Assembly: GCF_000422825.1 (NCBI RefSeq)
Contig: NZ_KE383929.1
Span: 682,001 to 746,000, forward strand
Direction: 5' to 3'
DNA: 64,000 bases
From: Nocardioides insulae DSM 17944
Lineage (GTDB): Bacteria; Actinomycetota; Actinomycetes; Propionibacteriales; Nocardioidaceae
Part shown: positions 1 through 7,828 of the stretch, piece after piece
How the letters are laid out: each line of letters opens with the position of its first letter
How positions within the stretch are numbered: position 1 is the first letter of the stretch
Position numbers and translations under genes: made by a program
Notes under the pieces: model-generated
The model's database searches: none
Seen by the model: the letters and a program-made list of their open reading frames with translations, nothing else
What the model was told of the DNA's origin: nothing

Positions 1-1516
1 ACGCGCGTCCCAGACGGGTGATGCCGTCGAGCAGGACGACCACGTCGTGACCGAGCTCGACCAGGCGCTTGGCCCGCTCGATCGCAAGCTCGGCCAGCGC
101 GGTGTGGTCTGCTGCGGGTCGGTCGAAGGTCGAGGAGATCACCTCTCCCTTGACCGAGCGCTCGAAGTCGGTGACCTCCTCGGGCCGCTCGTCGACCAGC
201 ACCACCATCAGGTGGCACTCGGGGTTGTTGGCGGTGACCGACGCAGCGATCCGCTGCAGCATCGCGGTCTTGCCCGCCTTGGCCGGCGAGACGATCAGGC
301 CACGTTGCCCCTTGCCCACCGGAGCGGCCAGGTCGATCATCCGACCGAGCAGGTCGTGGGCGTCGGTCTCCATCCGCAACCGGTCCTCGGCATGGAGCGG
401 AGTCAGCTTCGTGAAGTCCGCACGGTGGCGGGCGGTCTCCGGGTCGGCCCCGTTGACGGCGTCGATCCGGACCATCGGGTTGAACTTCTCCCGGCGCTCA
501 CCATCCCGGGGCTGGCGCACCTGGCCCACGATCGCGTCACCGCTGCGCAGTCCCAGCTTCTTGACCAAGGAGAGCGATACGTAGACGTCGTCCGGTCCGG
601 GGAGGTAGCCACTGGTCCGCACGAACGCGTAGTTGTCGAGTACGTCGAGGATGCCGGCCGCAGGGACGAGCACGTCGTCGTCGAGGATGGAGGTGTCCAA
701 CTCCCCGCGGCGGTTGCGGTCGCGGTCGCGTCCGCGCCGGCGCCGATTGCGCCGGCTATCACCGTCGCCGTCCTGACCGTGATCCTGGTCCTGCTGGCCG
801 CGGTCCTGACCCTGCTGAGGCTGCTGGGCCTGCTGAGCCACCCTGGACTGCGACTCCTGCTTGGCCTGGTCCTGCCTGGCCTGCTGGGCTGCCTGGTCCT
901 GCTTGGACTCCTGCTTGGCCTGGTCCTGCTTGGCCTGGTCCTGCTTGGCCTGGTCCTGCTTGGCCTGGTCCTGCTTGGCCTGCTGGGGCCGGCTCTGCGC
1001 GGTGGCCTGCTCGCCGCGCTGACGCCGGGTGCGGGCAGGCTGGTCGCTCCCCTGCCGGGCGCGCTCCCCCTGCTGCCGGTCCGGCTTGCTGTCCTGGGCC
1101 CGGTCCTGGGCCAGTTCCTGCGCCCCGACCTGCGCCCGGTCCTGGGCCCGGTCCTGCGCCTTGTCCTGGGCCGGTTCGGCGTGAGGTTCGGCGGCCGGGG
1201 CGGTGGCCGCCTTGGCCCGGCTGCGGCGCGGCTTCGTCGCCGTCCCACCGTCGCCCGTCGCGGCCTGCGGTGCGGACGACGTGGACGGTGCGGCGGACGG
1301 CTGGGGAGCGGCGCCGGCCTGGGCCGCCTTGATCGCCTCGATCAGCTGCGCCTTCTTCATCGAGTTGGCGCCGGCGATACCCATTCCACCGGCCATCGCC
1401 TTGAGGTCGGCGAGCAGCATCGCGCTCAGTCCGCCGCCACGCTTCTTCCGGGCGCCCCCCGCGCTCGGGCCGGTGGTCTCCGGGGCGCTGGTGATGGCGT
1501 CGTTGGTCTCGGTCAC
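1..1516 (-). CDS. rho: Transcription termination factor Rho (3' end outside window)
   Basis: Hexameric RNA helicase that ends transcription. About 505 residues lie in the window; the C-terminal part, including the Q/R-loop region, is off the left edge. A Rho N-terminal (SAP-like) domain spans residues 30-66. A long low-complexity Gln/Asp/Lys/Arg-rich insert follows (about 75-265), then the cold-shock-type RNA-binding domain (about 270-335), Walker A (SPAKAGKT, near residue 410) and Walker B (VVVLLDG, near 495). The GTG start at 1516 has a GGAAGGA ribosome site. Long disordered inserts are typical of actinobacterial Rho. The gene follows thrB after a 261-bp leader with only a weak CCGCCGC/GCGGCGG hairpin (1584-1602), so Rho may have its own leader or be read through from the thr operon. 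Confidence 0.95.
   Translation of the reverse strand, partial: MTETNDAITSAPETTGPSAGGARKKRGGGLSAMLLADLKAMAGGMGIAGANSMKKAQLIEAIKAAQAGAAPQPSAAPSTSSAPQAATGDGGTATKPRRSRAKAATAPAAEPHAEPAQDKAQDRAQDRAQVGAQELAQDRAQDSKPDRQQGERARQGSDQPARTRRQRGEQATAQSRPQQAKQDQAKQDQAKQDQAKQDQAKQESKQDQAAQQARQDQAKQESQSRVAQQAQQPQQGQDRGQQDQDHGQDGDGDSRRNRRRRGRDRDRNRRGELDTSILDDDVLVPAAGILDVLDNYAFVRTSGYLPGPDDVYVSLSLVKKLGLRSGDAIVGQVRQPRDGERREKFNPMVRIDAVNGADPETARHRADFTKLTPLHAEDRLRMETDAHDLLGRMIDLAAPVGKGQRGLIVSPAKAGKTAMLQRIAASVTANNPECHLMVVLVDERPEEVTDFERSVKGEVISSTFDRPAADHTALAELAIERAKRLVELGHDVVVLLDGITRLGRA
911..985 (-). repeat. 15-bp tandem repeat inside rho
   Basis: Four exact 15-bp copies lie at 911-970 and a degenerate fifth follows. 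On the coding strand they encode QAKQD-type pentapeptides (about residues 183-202). The surrounding sequence is a looser Gln/Asp-rich repeat. Copy number probably varies between strains by slippage, always in frame. Confidence 0.9.
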
Positions 1517-1777
1517 GTGAGGTCCTTCCCACGTTCGGGTGTCCGCGGCCGGAGCCGGCGGACAGGTCGGTCGGTCCCATCCCCCGCCGCCTCGTGCGGC
1601 GGCCGGGAAGGCCGAGGCACACGCGAGATCGGTGTGCGGGGACGACCCGCACGGGACTGGGGAAGATCTGCGCATCCGCGGGGTGTGCCCCACCGAGTGG
1701 AGCACGCGGGTGCGACGCCGGAGCCGGCGCGCGCCCAGGGTAGCACCGCCACCATCACGACCACGCCCCTACGCCGC

Positions 1778-2677
1778 TCACTCGAGGCGGGCGCCCGACG
1801 GGTCGACGTCGAGGTGCAGCGAACGCCAACCCCGCGGGCAGCGGGTCTCGAGCGCGGCCGCCTGGCTGTCGTCGCAGAACGCGAGCACCGTCGGGCCGGC
1901 TCCGGAGACCACCGCGGGCACCCCGGCCGCGCGGAGCCGGTCGACCAGGTCGAGCGAGGCCGGCATCGCGGGGCGACGGTACTGCTGATGCAGGTAGTCC
2001 TGGGTGGCCCGAAGCAGCTGCTCGGGCCGGCCGGCGAGCGCCGCGACCAGCAGGGCCGCTCGCCCGGCGTCGGCGGCGGCGTCCCGATGCGGGACCCGCT
2101 CGGGCAACAGGCCGCGGGCGACCTTGGTCTCGACGCCCTCGGCGGGGATGAAGACCACCGCACTGACCCGCGGGTCGACCGAGGAGCCGACCGCGAAGAA
2201 CCCGTCCTCGTCGGCGCCGGAGATCACGAAACCCCCGTAGAACGCCGGGGCCACGTTGTCGGGGTGGCCCTCCAGTTCCGCGGTGAGGCGGAACGCCGCC
2301 TCGTCGTCCATCAGCAGCGAGCCCCCGGCGACCAGCGCCCTGGCGAGGACGACGCCGCCGACGATCGCGGCCGAGGACGACCCGAGCCCACGGGCATGCG
2401 GTACCGAGTTCTTGCAGGTCAATCGCAGACCGGGCGGCTGGGCACCCATCTGGGTGAACGCAGCCCGCATGGCCCGCACCACGAGGTGCGACTCGTCGGT
2501 GGGTACGCCGTCAGACCCCTCCCCCTCGACCTGGACGACCAGCCCCTCGGGGAGGACCTCCGCCTCGAGTTCGTCGCGCAGGGACAGTGCGAGGCCGAGG
2601 CTGTCGTAACCGGGTCCGAGGTTGGCCGAGGTCGCAGGCACCGAGACCTGGACGGGCCCGTCCACGAAGGTCGTCAT
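1778..2677 (-). CDS. thrB: Homoserine kinase
   Basis: Phosphorylates L-homoserine with ATP, the step before threonine synthase. The protein has 299 residues, near the usual length. GHMP-kinase signatures are an N-terminal substrate motif (PATSANLGPGYD, 14-25), the ATP-binding glycine/serine loop (PHARGLGSSSAA, 93-104) and a C-terminal GAGPT loop. The ATG at 2677 has a GAGGA ribosome site and lies 8 bp after the thrC stop, so the gene is the last member of a hom-thrC-thrB operon. Confidence 0.95.
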   Translation of the reverse strand: MTTFVDGPVQVSVPATSANLGPGYDSLGLALSLRDELEAEVLPEGLVVQVEGEGSDGVPTDESHLVVRAMRAAFTQMGAQPPGLRLTCKNSVPHARGLGSSSAAIVGGVVLARALVAGGSLLMDDEAAFRLTAELEGHPDNVAPAFYGGFVISGADEDGFFAVGSSVDPRVSAVVFIPAEGVETKVARGLLPERVPHRDAAADAGRAALLVAALAGRPEQLLRATQDYLHQQYRRPAMPASLDLVDRLRAAGVPAVVSGAGPTVLAFCDDSQAAALETRCPRGWRSLHLDVDPSGARLE

Positions 2678-2685
2678 GGGCGTCC

Positions 2686-3753
2686 TCAGATCAGGCCGGC
2701 GGCGGCCGCGGCCGCGTCCACCTCGGCGTCCACGACCGTGGGCTCCAAGGTGCCGAACGACTCCAGAGCAGTGGCGACGTCCTTGAGCCCGTGCCCGGTC
2801 ACCGTGATGACGACCGTCTTGCCGGCGTATGACTCCCCGCGTTCGAGGTCCTGCAGGAAGCCGGCGACACCGGCGGCGGAAGCGGGCTCCACGAAGACGC
2901 CGTCGCGCGCCGCGAGGTTGCGCTGCGCGGTGAGGATCTGGGTGTCGCTGAGCGAGGCGAACCGGCCACCCGACTCGGCGGCCGCAGCCTCGGCGAGCTT
3001 CCACGAGGCGGGGTTGCCGATCCGGATCGCGGTGGCCTTGGTCTCCGGGTGGGGGAACACCTCACCGGTGACCAGCGGGGCCGCGCCCTCGGCCTGGAAG
3101 GCGCGCATGACCGGACGCTTGGTGGCCTTGCCGGCGGCGGCGTACTGCTGGTAGCCGAGCCAGTACGCCGAGATGTTGCCGGCATTGCCGACCGGCAGCA
3201 GATGGAAGTCGGGGGCGTCCCCGAGCCGGTCGACCACCTCGAAGGACGCGGTCTTCTGGCCCTCCAGGCGCACCGGGTTGACCGAGTTGACCAGGGCGAC
3301 CGGGTAGTGCTCGGCCAGCCCGCGGGAGAGCTTGAGGCAGTCGTCGAAGTTGCCGCGGACCTGGATCACCTGGGCGCCGTGGATCACCGCCTGGGCCATC
3401 TTGCCCGCCGCGATCTTGCCCTCGGGCACCAGCACGATCGGCGTGATCCCGGCCTTGACCGCGTAGGCGGCCATCGAGGCCGAGGTGTTGCCGGTGGAGG
3501 CGCACACACACGCCTTGGCGCCCTCGTGCACCGCGACCGAGATGGCCGCGGTCATGCCCCGGTCCTTGAACGAGCCGGTGGGGTTCTGCCCCTCGACCTT
3601 CAGCCAGACCTCGGCGTCGCCGGCCTCCGAGAGCCAGCGCGAGGTGACCAGCGGGGTACCGCCCTCACCGAGGGTGATGGCGGGGGTGCCGGCCGGGATG
3701 TCGAGGAGATCGCGGTATTCCTCGATGACTCCGCGCCACTGGTGGGTGCTCAC
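2686..3753 (-). CDS. thrC: Threonine synthase
   Basis: PLP enzyme converting O-phosphohomoserine to threonine. It has 355 residues, the short form common in Actinobacteria. The PLP lysine is Lys63 in GSFKDRGM; an STGNTSASMAAY segment and a glycine-rich phosphate loop (PVGNAGNISAY) are visible. The GTG start overlaps the hom stop codon by four bases (GTGA, 3750-3753), indicating translational coupling. Confidence 0.96.
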   Translation of the reverse strand: MSTHQWRGVIEEYRDLLDIPAGTPAITLGEGGTPLVTSRWLSEAGDAEVWLKVEGQNPTGSFKDRGMTAAISVAVHEGAKACVCASTGNTSASMAAYAVKAGITPIVLVPEGKIAAGKMAQAVIHGAQVIQVRGNFDDCLKLSRGLAEHYPVALVNSVNPVRLEGQKTASFEVVDRLGDAPDFHLLPVGNAGNISAYWLGYQQYAAAGKATKRPVMRAFQAEGAAPLVTGEVFPHPETKATAIRIGNPASWKLAEAAAAESGGRFASLSDTQILTAQRNLAARDGVFVEPASAAGVAGFLQDLERGESYAGKTVVITVTGHGLKDVATALESFGTLEPTVVDAEVDAAAAAAGLI

Positions 3754-5045
3754 TCGTGTCCTCCCTCGACGCGCATCACCGAAGTGACCTCGCGCACGAT
3801 GTCCATGGTCTGCAGGTGCTCGACGGTTGCCGAGAGTTGGGCGTCGGTCGCCTGGTGCGAGACGACGACCAACTGGGCGTCCTCGTCGCGTCCCTCCTGG
3901 CGCACGGTCTGGATCGAGACCCCGTGCTCGGAGAAGGCGGTGGCGACGGCCGCCAGGACACCGGCGCGGTCCTCGACGTCGATCGCCACGTGGTAGCGGG
4001 TCACGGTCTCCCCCATCGGGAGCACCGCCCGGTCGGCGTAGGCCGACTCACCGACGCCGCGGGTGTCCTTGACCCGGTGACGGGCTACGGAGACGAGGTC
4101 GCCCAGGACGGCGCTCGCCGTCGGCGAGCCGCCCGCGCCCTGGCCGTAGAACATCAGCGACCCGGCCGACTCGGACTCGACGAAGACCGCGTTGAACGCC
4201 TCGCGGACGCTGGCCAGCGGGTGGGTGCGCGGGATCATCGCGGGGTGCACCCGCACCGAGATGTCGCCGTCGTTGAGCTCGACGATGGCCAGCAGCTTCA
4301 CCACGCAGCCCATGTCCTTGGCCGAGGCGACGTCGCCGGCGGTGATCTCGGAGATGCCCTCCCGGTGGACGTCGGCCGCGGTGACCCGCGAGTGGAAGGC
4401 CAGTGAGGCGATGATGGCCGCCTTGGCCGCGGCGTCGAAACCCTCCACGTCGGCGGTGGGATCCGCCTCGGCGTACCCGAGTTCCTGGGCCTCCGCGAGC
4501 GCCTCGGCGAAACCGGCGCCGTGGGTGTCCATCTTGTCCAGGATGTAGTTGGTGGTGCCGTTGACGATGCCCATCACCCGGGTGACACGGTCACCGGCGA
4601 GCGACTCGCGCAGCGGTCGCACGATCGGGATCGCGCCCGCCACGGCCGCTTCGTAGTAGAGGTCGCGGCCGGCCTTGTGAGCCGCCTCGTACAGCGCCGG
4701 ACCGTCCTCGGCGAGCAGGGCCTTGTTGGCCGTGACGACCGAGGCGCCGTTCTCCAGGGCAGCGAGGATGAGGCCGCGGGCCGGCTCGATGCCGCCGATC
4801 ACCTCGATCACCAGATCGATGTCGTCGCGGGTCACCAGTCCCAGCGCATCGGTGGTGAGCAGCTCCGCGGGCACCTCGACCTCCCGGGGTGCGTCGAGGC
4901 GACGGACCGCCACCCCGGCCAACTCGATCCGGGCACCCACCCGGGCGGCCAGATCATCGGCCTGCTCACCCAGCAACCGGACGACCTGCGAGCCGACCGA
5001 GCCGCATCCGAGCACGGCCACCTTCAAGGAACGCTCGCTCTTCAC
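3750..5045 (-). CDS. hom: Homoserine dehydrogenase
   Basis: NAD(P)H-dependent reduction of aspartate semialdehyde to homoserine, the branch point to threonine and methionine. It has 431 residues: a Rossmann fold with the VLGCGSVGS loop (11-19), a catalytic domain containing GIVNGTTNYIL, and a C-terminal ACT domain (about 350-425) expected to carry threonine feedback control. The GTG start at 5045 fits a -10 hexamer six bases upstream. First gene of the thr operon. Confidence 0.96.
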   Translation of the reverse strand: MKSERSLKVAVLGCGSVGSQVVRLLGEQADDLAARVGARIELAGVAVRRLDAPREVEVPAELLTTDALGLVTRDDIDLVIEVIGGIEPARGLILAALENGASVVTANKALLAEDGPALYEAAHKAGRDLYYEAAVAGAIPIVRPLRESLAGDRVTRVMGIVNGTTNYILDKMDTHGAGFAEALAEAQELGYAEADPTADVEGFDAAAKAAIIASLAFHSRVTAADVHREGISEITAGDVASAKDMGCVVKLLAIVELNDGDISVRVHPAMIPRTHPLASVREAFNAVFVESESAGSLMFYGQGAGGSPTASAVLGDLVSVARHRVKDTRGVGESAYADRAVLPMGETVTRYHVAIDVEDRAGVLAAVATAFSEHGVSIQTVRQEGRDEDAQLVVVSHQATDAQLSATVEHLQTMDIVREVTSVMRVEGGHE

Positions 5046-5051
5046 CCGCCC

Positions 5052-5057
5052 AGCCTA
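5052..5057 (-). promoter_or_regulatory. -10 element of hom (leaderless type)
   Basis: TAGGCT on the minus strand, ending six bases before the hom GTG. This spacing puts the transcript start at the start codon. No clear -35 is seen. Confidence 0.55.
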
Positions 5058-5195
5058 TCCGCGTCCGCCCTCCTCACCCTCATGCAGGCCCCATCGCGGA
5101 CAGCGTCCGGCGCAGCCCGATCCCGGACGTCCCCGGCTCCGCCCGCGCTCGCTCGTTGCCGGGCGGTGTGGAACGACCCTGGGCCGGTACGCAGA

Positions 5196-5213
5196 CCTCA
5201 ACTAAGGTTGAGT
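5196..5213. promoter_or_regulatory. SoxR-type operator overlapping the soxR -10
   Basis: CCTCAACTAAGGTTGAGT is an 18-bp imperfect dyad (six of nine positions symmetric) that closely resembles the enterobacterial SoxR site CCTCAAGTTAACTTGAGG. It lies 3 bp before the soxR ATG and covers a possible -10 (TAAGGT, 5203-5208). That suggests autoregulation by occluding the promoter rather than the usual placement in a long -35/-10 spacer. The shared hom/soxR upstream region is 171 bp, so hom (starting 150 bp away) could also be affected. Confidence 0.65.
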
Positions 5214-5216
5214 TCG

Positions 5217-5654
5217 ATGAACGCACACCTGATGAGCCCGGGCGAGGTCGCCGCGCGTTCCGGGATGGCCGTCTCCGCGTTGCACTTCTACGAGCGGGAG
5301 GGGTTGATCAGTAGTACGCGCACCCCCGGCAACCAGCGTCGCTACCGGCGCGACGTCCTCCGCCGGCTCGGGTTCATCCGGGTCTCCCAACGGGTCGGGA
5401 TCCCGCTCGGCGAGATCCGCGAGGCGCTCGCCACCCTGCCCGAGTCACGCACGCCGACCAAGCAGGACTGGACCCGTCTCTCCCGCGGCTGGCGTTCACA
5501 CCTCGACGCCCGGATCGAGCAGCTGGAACGGCTACGCGACGACCTCGACGGGTGCATCGGCTGCGGGTGCCTCTCGCTCAGATCGTGCACCCTCAACAAT
5601 CCGGGCGACCGACTCGCCGAGCAGGGCCCCGGACCGGTGCGCTTGGAGGTCTGA
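5217..5654 (+). CDS. soxR: Redox-sensing MerR-family regulator SoxR
   Basis: A [2Fe-2S] transcription activator responding to redox-cycling compounds. It has 145 residues: a MerR winged helix (about 7-75) with the SoxR-typical AVSALHFYEREGLI stretch, a dimerisation helix, and the cluster motif CX2CXCX5C (Cys113, 116, 118, 124). An alternative start at 5232 would lose only MNAHL. The gene is transcribed away from hom; the next gene begins 17 bp after its stop, so the two probably form a unit. In Actinobacteria SoxR usually senses redox-active secondary metabolites; that role is inferred from the family. Confidence 0.93.
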   Translation: MNAHLMSPGEVAARSGMAVSALHFYEREGLISSTRTPGNQRRYRRDVLRRLGFIRVSQRVGIPLGEIREALATLPESRTPTKQDWTRLSRGWRSHLDARIEQLERLRDDLDGCIGCGCLSLRSCTLNNPGDRLAEQGPGPVRLEV

Positions 5655-5671
5655 ACCGCCACGATGGGACG

Positions 5672-6265
5672 GTGCTCTTCTCCCAGGCCGACCTCCGCCG
5701 GATCGTCGCCGGCGACCTCGACCTGGCCTTCCGGCGCTGGCGCCGCCCCCGACACGTGCTCGGTGGGCGGCAACGCACCCCGGTCGGCGTGGTCGAGTTC
5801 ACCTCGATCGACCGGATCGAGGAGACGGCGCTCACCGAGGCGGACGCCGCCCGGGCGGGCACCGACCTGACCCGGCTACGGGCGCTGCTCGCCCGCAAGG
5901 AGGGCGACCTCTACCGGATCGGACTGCGGTACGCCGGCCAGGACGAGCGGGCCGTCCTCCGCGAGCAGGTCCCCGACGAGGCCGGCATCGACGCGCTGCT
6001 GGACACCCTGGCCGCGATCGACCGGCGCAGTCGGCACGGTCCGTGGACCGAACGGCACCTCACCCTGATCGGCGAGCGCCCCGGCGTACTCGCGGAGCAC
6101 CTGGCCACCTCGATCGGGCGGGAGAAGCGAGCGTTCAAGGCCGACGTACGGCGGCTCAAGGAGCTCGGTCTCACCGAGAGCCTTCCCGTCGGCTACCGCC
6201 TCTCCCCCCGCGGCGAGGCAGTGCTGGCCCGGTTCCGCTCCTCCCCCACCGACCAGTCCGGTTGA
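5672..6265 (+). CDS. ASCH-like domain protein with C-terminal winged helix (uncharacterised)
   Basis: A 197-residue protein of unknown function. The N-terminal half (about 1-75, with LFSQADLRRIVAGDLDLAFR and a later GVVEFTSI strand) looks like an ASCH/PUA-type RNA-binding fold. The C-terminal half (about 120-195) reads as a winged helix. The GTG at 5672 was chosen because upstream in-frame starts would overlap soxR deeply. Its stop codon lies inside the left arm of the 6261-6325 inverted repeat. Being 17 bp after soxR suggests it is a SoxR target. The ASCH call rests on pattern resemblance only. Confidence 0.6.
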   Translation: MLFSQADLRRIVAGDLDLAFRRWRRPRHVLGGRQRTPVGVVEFTSIDRIEETALTEADAARAGTDLTRLRALLARKEGDLYRIGLRYAGQDERAVLREQVPDEAGIDALLDTLAAIDRRSRHGPWTERHLTLIGERPGVLAEHLATSIGREKRAFKADVRRLKELGLTESLPVGYRLSPRGEAVLARFRSSPTDQSG

Positions 6266-6325
6266 GTTGCGCCTCGTGGACGGTTCATTCGGTCCAAGTG
6301 GACGTGCCACGAGGCCCAACTCAAC
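6261..6325. terminator. Hairpin between convergent genes (19-bp arms)
   Basis: The left arm 6261-6279 (GTTGAGTTGCGCCTCGTGG) pairs with 6307-6325 with one mismatch across a 27-nt loop. It sits between the convergent ASCH-like gene and lysA and could end transcription from both sides. There is no T tract. The right arm is part of the 22-bp repeat array that follows. Confidence 0.6.
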
Positions 6326-6401
6326 GTGCCACCAAGCCCAACTCGACGTGCCAGCAGGACCGACTCGACGTGCCAGCAGGACCGACTCGACGGGCGGGAG
6401 A
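6292..6401. repeat. Five tandem copies of a 22-bp repeat
   Basis: Units at 6292-6313, 6314-6335, 6336-6357, 6358-6379 and 6380-6401. The conserved core is CAACTCGACGTGCCA or CGACTCGACGTGCCA; copies 3 and 4 differ at only two positions and the outer copies are more diverged. An inverted copy lies at 6261-6279. The array fills the whole gap up to the lysA stop. No coding sense or spacer structure is seen. Confidence 0.85.
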
Positions 6402-6408
6402 GGGGCGG

Positions 6409-7821
6409 TCAGCCGAGGTCGGTGGCGAAGAGGTCGTCCTCGGTCTCGCGACGCACGATCACCCGGGCCTCGCCGTCCTTGACGGCGACCACGGGCGGGC
6501 GCAGGGCATGGTTGTAGTTGGAGGCCATCGATCGGCAGTACGCCCCGGTCGCGGGTACGGCGAGCAGGTCGCCCGGTCGGATGTCACCGGGCACGAACTC
6601 GTCCTTGACCACGATGTCGCCGGCTTCGCAGTGCTTGCCGACCACCCGACCCAGCACCGGCGGCGCGTCGGAGGAGCGCGAGGCCAGGGTGCAGGAGTAG
6701 TCGGCGTCGTACAGGGCGGTGCGGATGTTGTCGCTCATCCCACCGTCGACGGACACGTAGGTACGCCGGGCGCCGCCGTCGAGCGCGACCTCCTTGACCG
6801 TGCCCACGGTGTAGACCGTGCACATCGACGGACCGACGATCGCACGCCCGGGCTCGATCGAGAGCCGGGGGGCATCGATGCCGAGGGTCCGGCACTCGTG
6901 CGCCACGATCCGGGTCAGCTCCGCGGCGAGGTCGGCCGGGTCGGCCGGGTCGTCCTGGGAGGTGTAGGCGATGCCGAAGCCGCCGCCGAGGTCCATCTCC
7001 GGGAGAGTGGCACCGAGTTCGTCGGCGATCCGGGCGTGCAGCGCCAGCACGCGCCGGGCGGCCACCTCGAAGCCCGCGGAGTCGAAGATCTGCGAGCCGA
7101 TGTGCGAGTGCAGTCCGAGCAGCTCCACCCCGCCGTCGGCCGGGTTGCCGGCCGCGAGCAGGCGACGGACCGCCTCGAACGCGTCGCCGGAGGAGATCGA
7201 GAAGCCGAACTTCTGGTCCTCGTGGGCGGTGGCGATGTACTCGTGGGTGTGGGCCTCCACGCCCGCGGTCACCCGCACCATCACCCGCGCGGTCAGGCCG
7301 GTCTCGCGGACGATCTCCACGACCCGGTCGACCTCGTGGAAGGAGTCGACGATGATCCGGCCGACGCCGAGCACGATCGCCCGGCGCAGCTCGGGAGCGC
7401 TCTTGTTGTTGCCGTGGTAGCCGATCATGGCCGGGTCGACCCCGGCCCGCTCGGCCGCCGTCAGCTCGCCGTTGGAGCAGACGTCGAGGAAGAGCCCCTC
7501 CTCGGCCACCCAGCGGGCGATAGCCGTGGACAGGAAGGACTTGCCGGCGTAGTAGACGTCGTAGTCGGCGAAGCCGTCGCGGAAGGCGCGGGCGCGGGCG
7601 CGGAAGTCGGCCTCGTCGAGGATGTACGCCGGTGTGTTGAGGTTGGCGACCAGCTCGGGCACCGGCAGCCCGCCGACGTGCAGCTCACCGTCGACCTTGG
7701 CGGCGGTGGCGGACCACAGTTGCGGCAAGAGCGCGTTGACGTCGCCCGGTGTAGCCAGCCAGGAGGGGCCGCGCAGGGCACCGGAGGCATGGGCCCACCC
7801 GGCCTCGTGGGTCGTGGTCAT
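6409..7821 (-). CDS. lysA: Diaminopimelate decarboxylase
   Basis: PLP enzyme decarboxylating meso-diaminopimelate to lysine. It has 470 residues, slightly long because of an N-terminal extension seen in many actinobacteria. The PLP lysine is Lys94 in YYAGKS. HSHIGSQI, the glycine-rich phosphate loop DLGGGFGIAY, EPGRAIVG and the catalytic cysteine segment HCEAGDIV are all present. The ATG at 7821 lies 7 bp after the argS stop, so the two form an operon. Confidence 0.96.
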   Translation of the reverse strand: MTTTHEAGWAHASGALRGPSWLATPGDVNALLPQLWSATAAKVDGELHVGGLPVPELVANLNTPAYILDEADFRARARAFRDGFADYDVYYAGKSFLSTAIARWVAEEGLFLDVCSNGELTAAERAGVDPAMIGYHGNNKSAPELRRAIVLGVGRIIVDSFHEVDRVVEIVRETGLTARVMVRVTAGVEAHTHEYIATAHEDQKFGFSISSGDAFEAVRRLLAAGNPADGGVELLGLHSHIGSQIFDSAGFEVAARRVLALHARIADELGATLPEMDLGGGFGIAYTSQDDPADPADLAAELTRIVAHECRTLGIDAPRLSIEPGRAIVGPSMCTVYTVGTVKEVALDGGARRTYVSVDGGMSDNIRTALYDADYSCTLASRSSDAPPVLGRVVGKHCEAGDIVVKDEFVPGDIRPGDLLAVPATGAYCRSMASNYNHALRPPVVAVKDGEARVIVRRETEDDLFATDLG

Positions 7822-7828
7822 CGCCCGA

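Noticed and set aside
47..3154. 1035-codon plus-strand open frame
   Set aside because: It is antisense to rho, thrB and thrC, has Leu/Gly/Arg-rich composition typical of high-GC shadow frames and no family likeness.
6292..6401. CRISPR array
   Set aside because: The repeats are directly abutting with no spacers and no cas genes are nearby.
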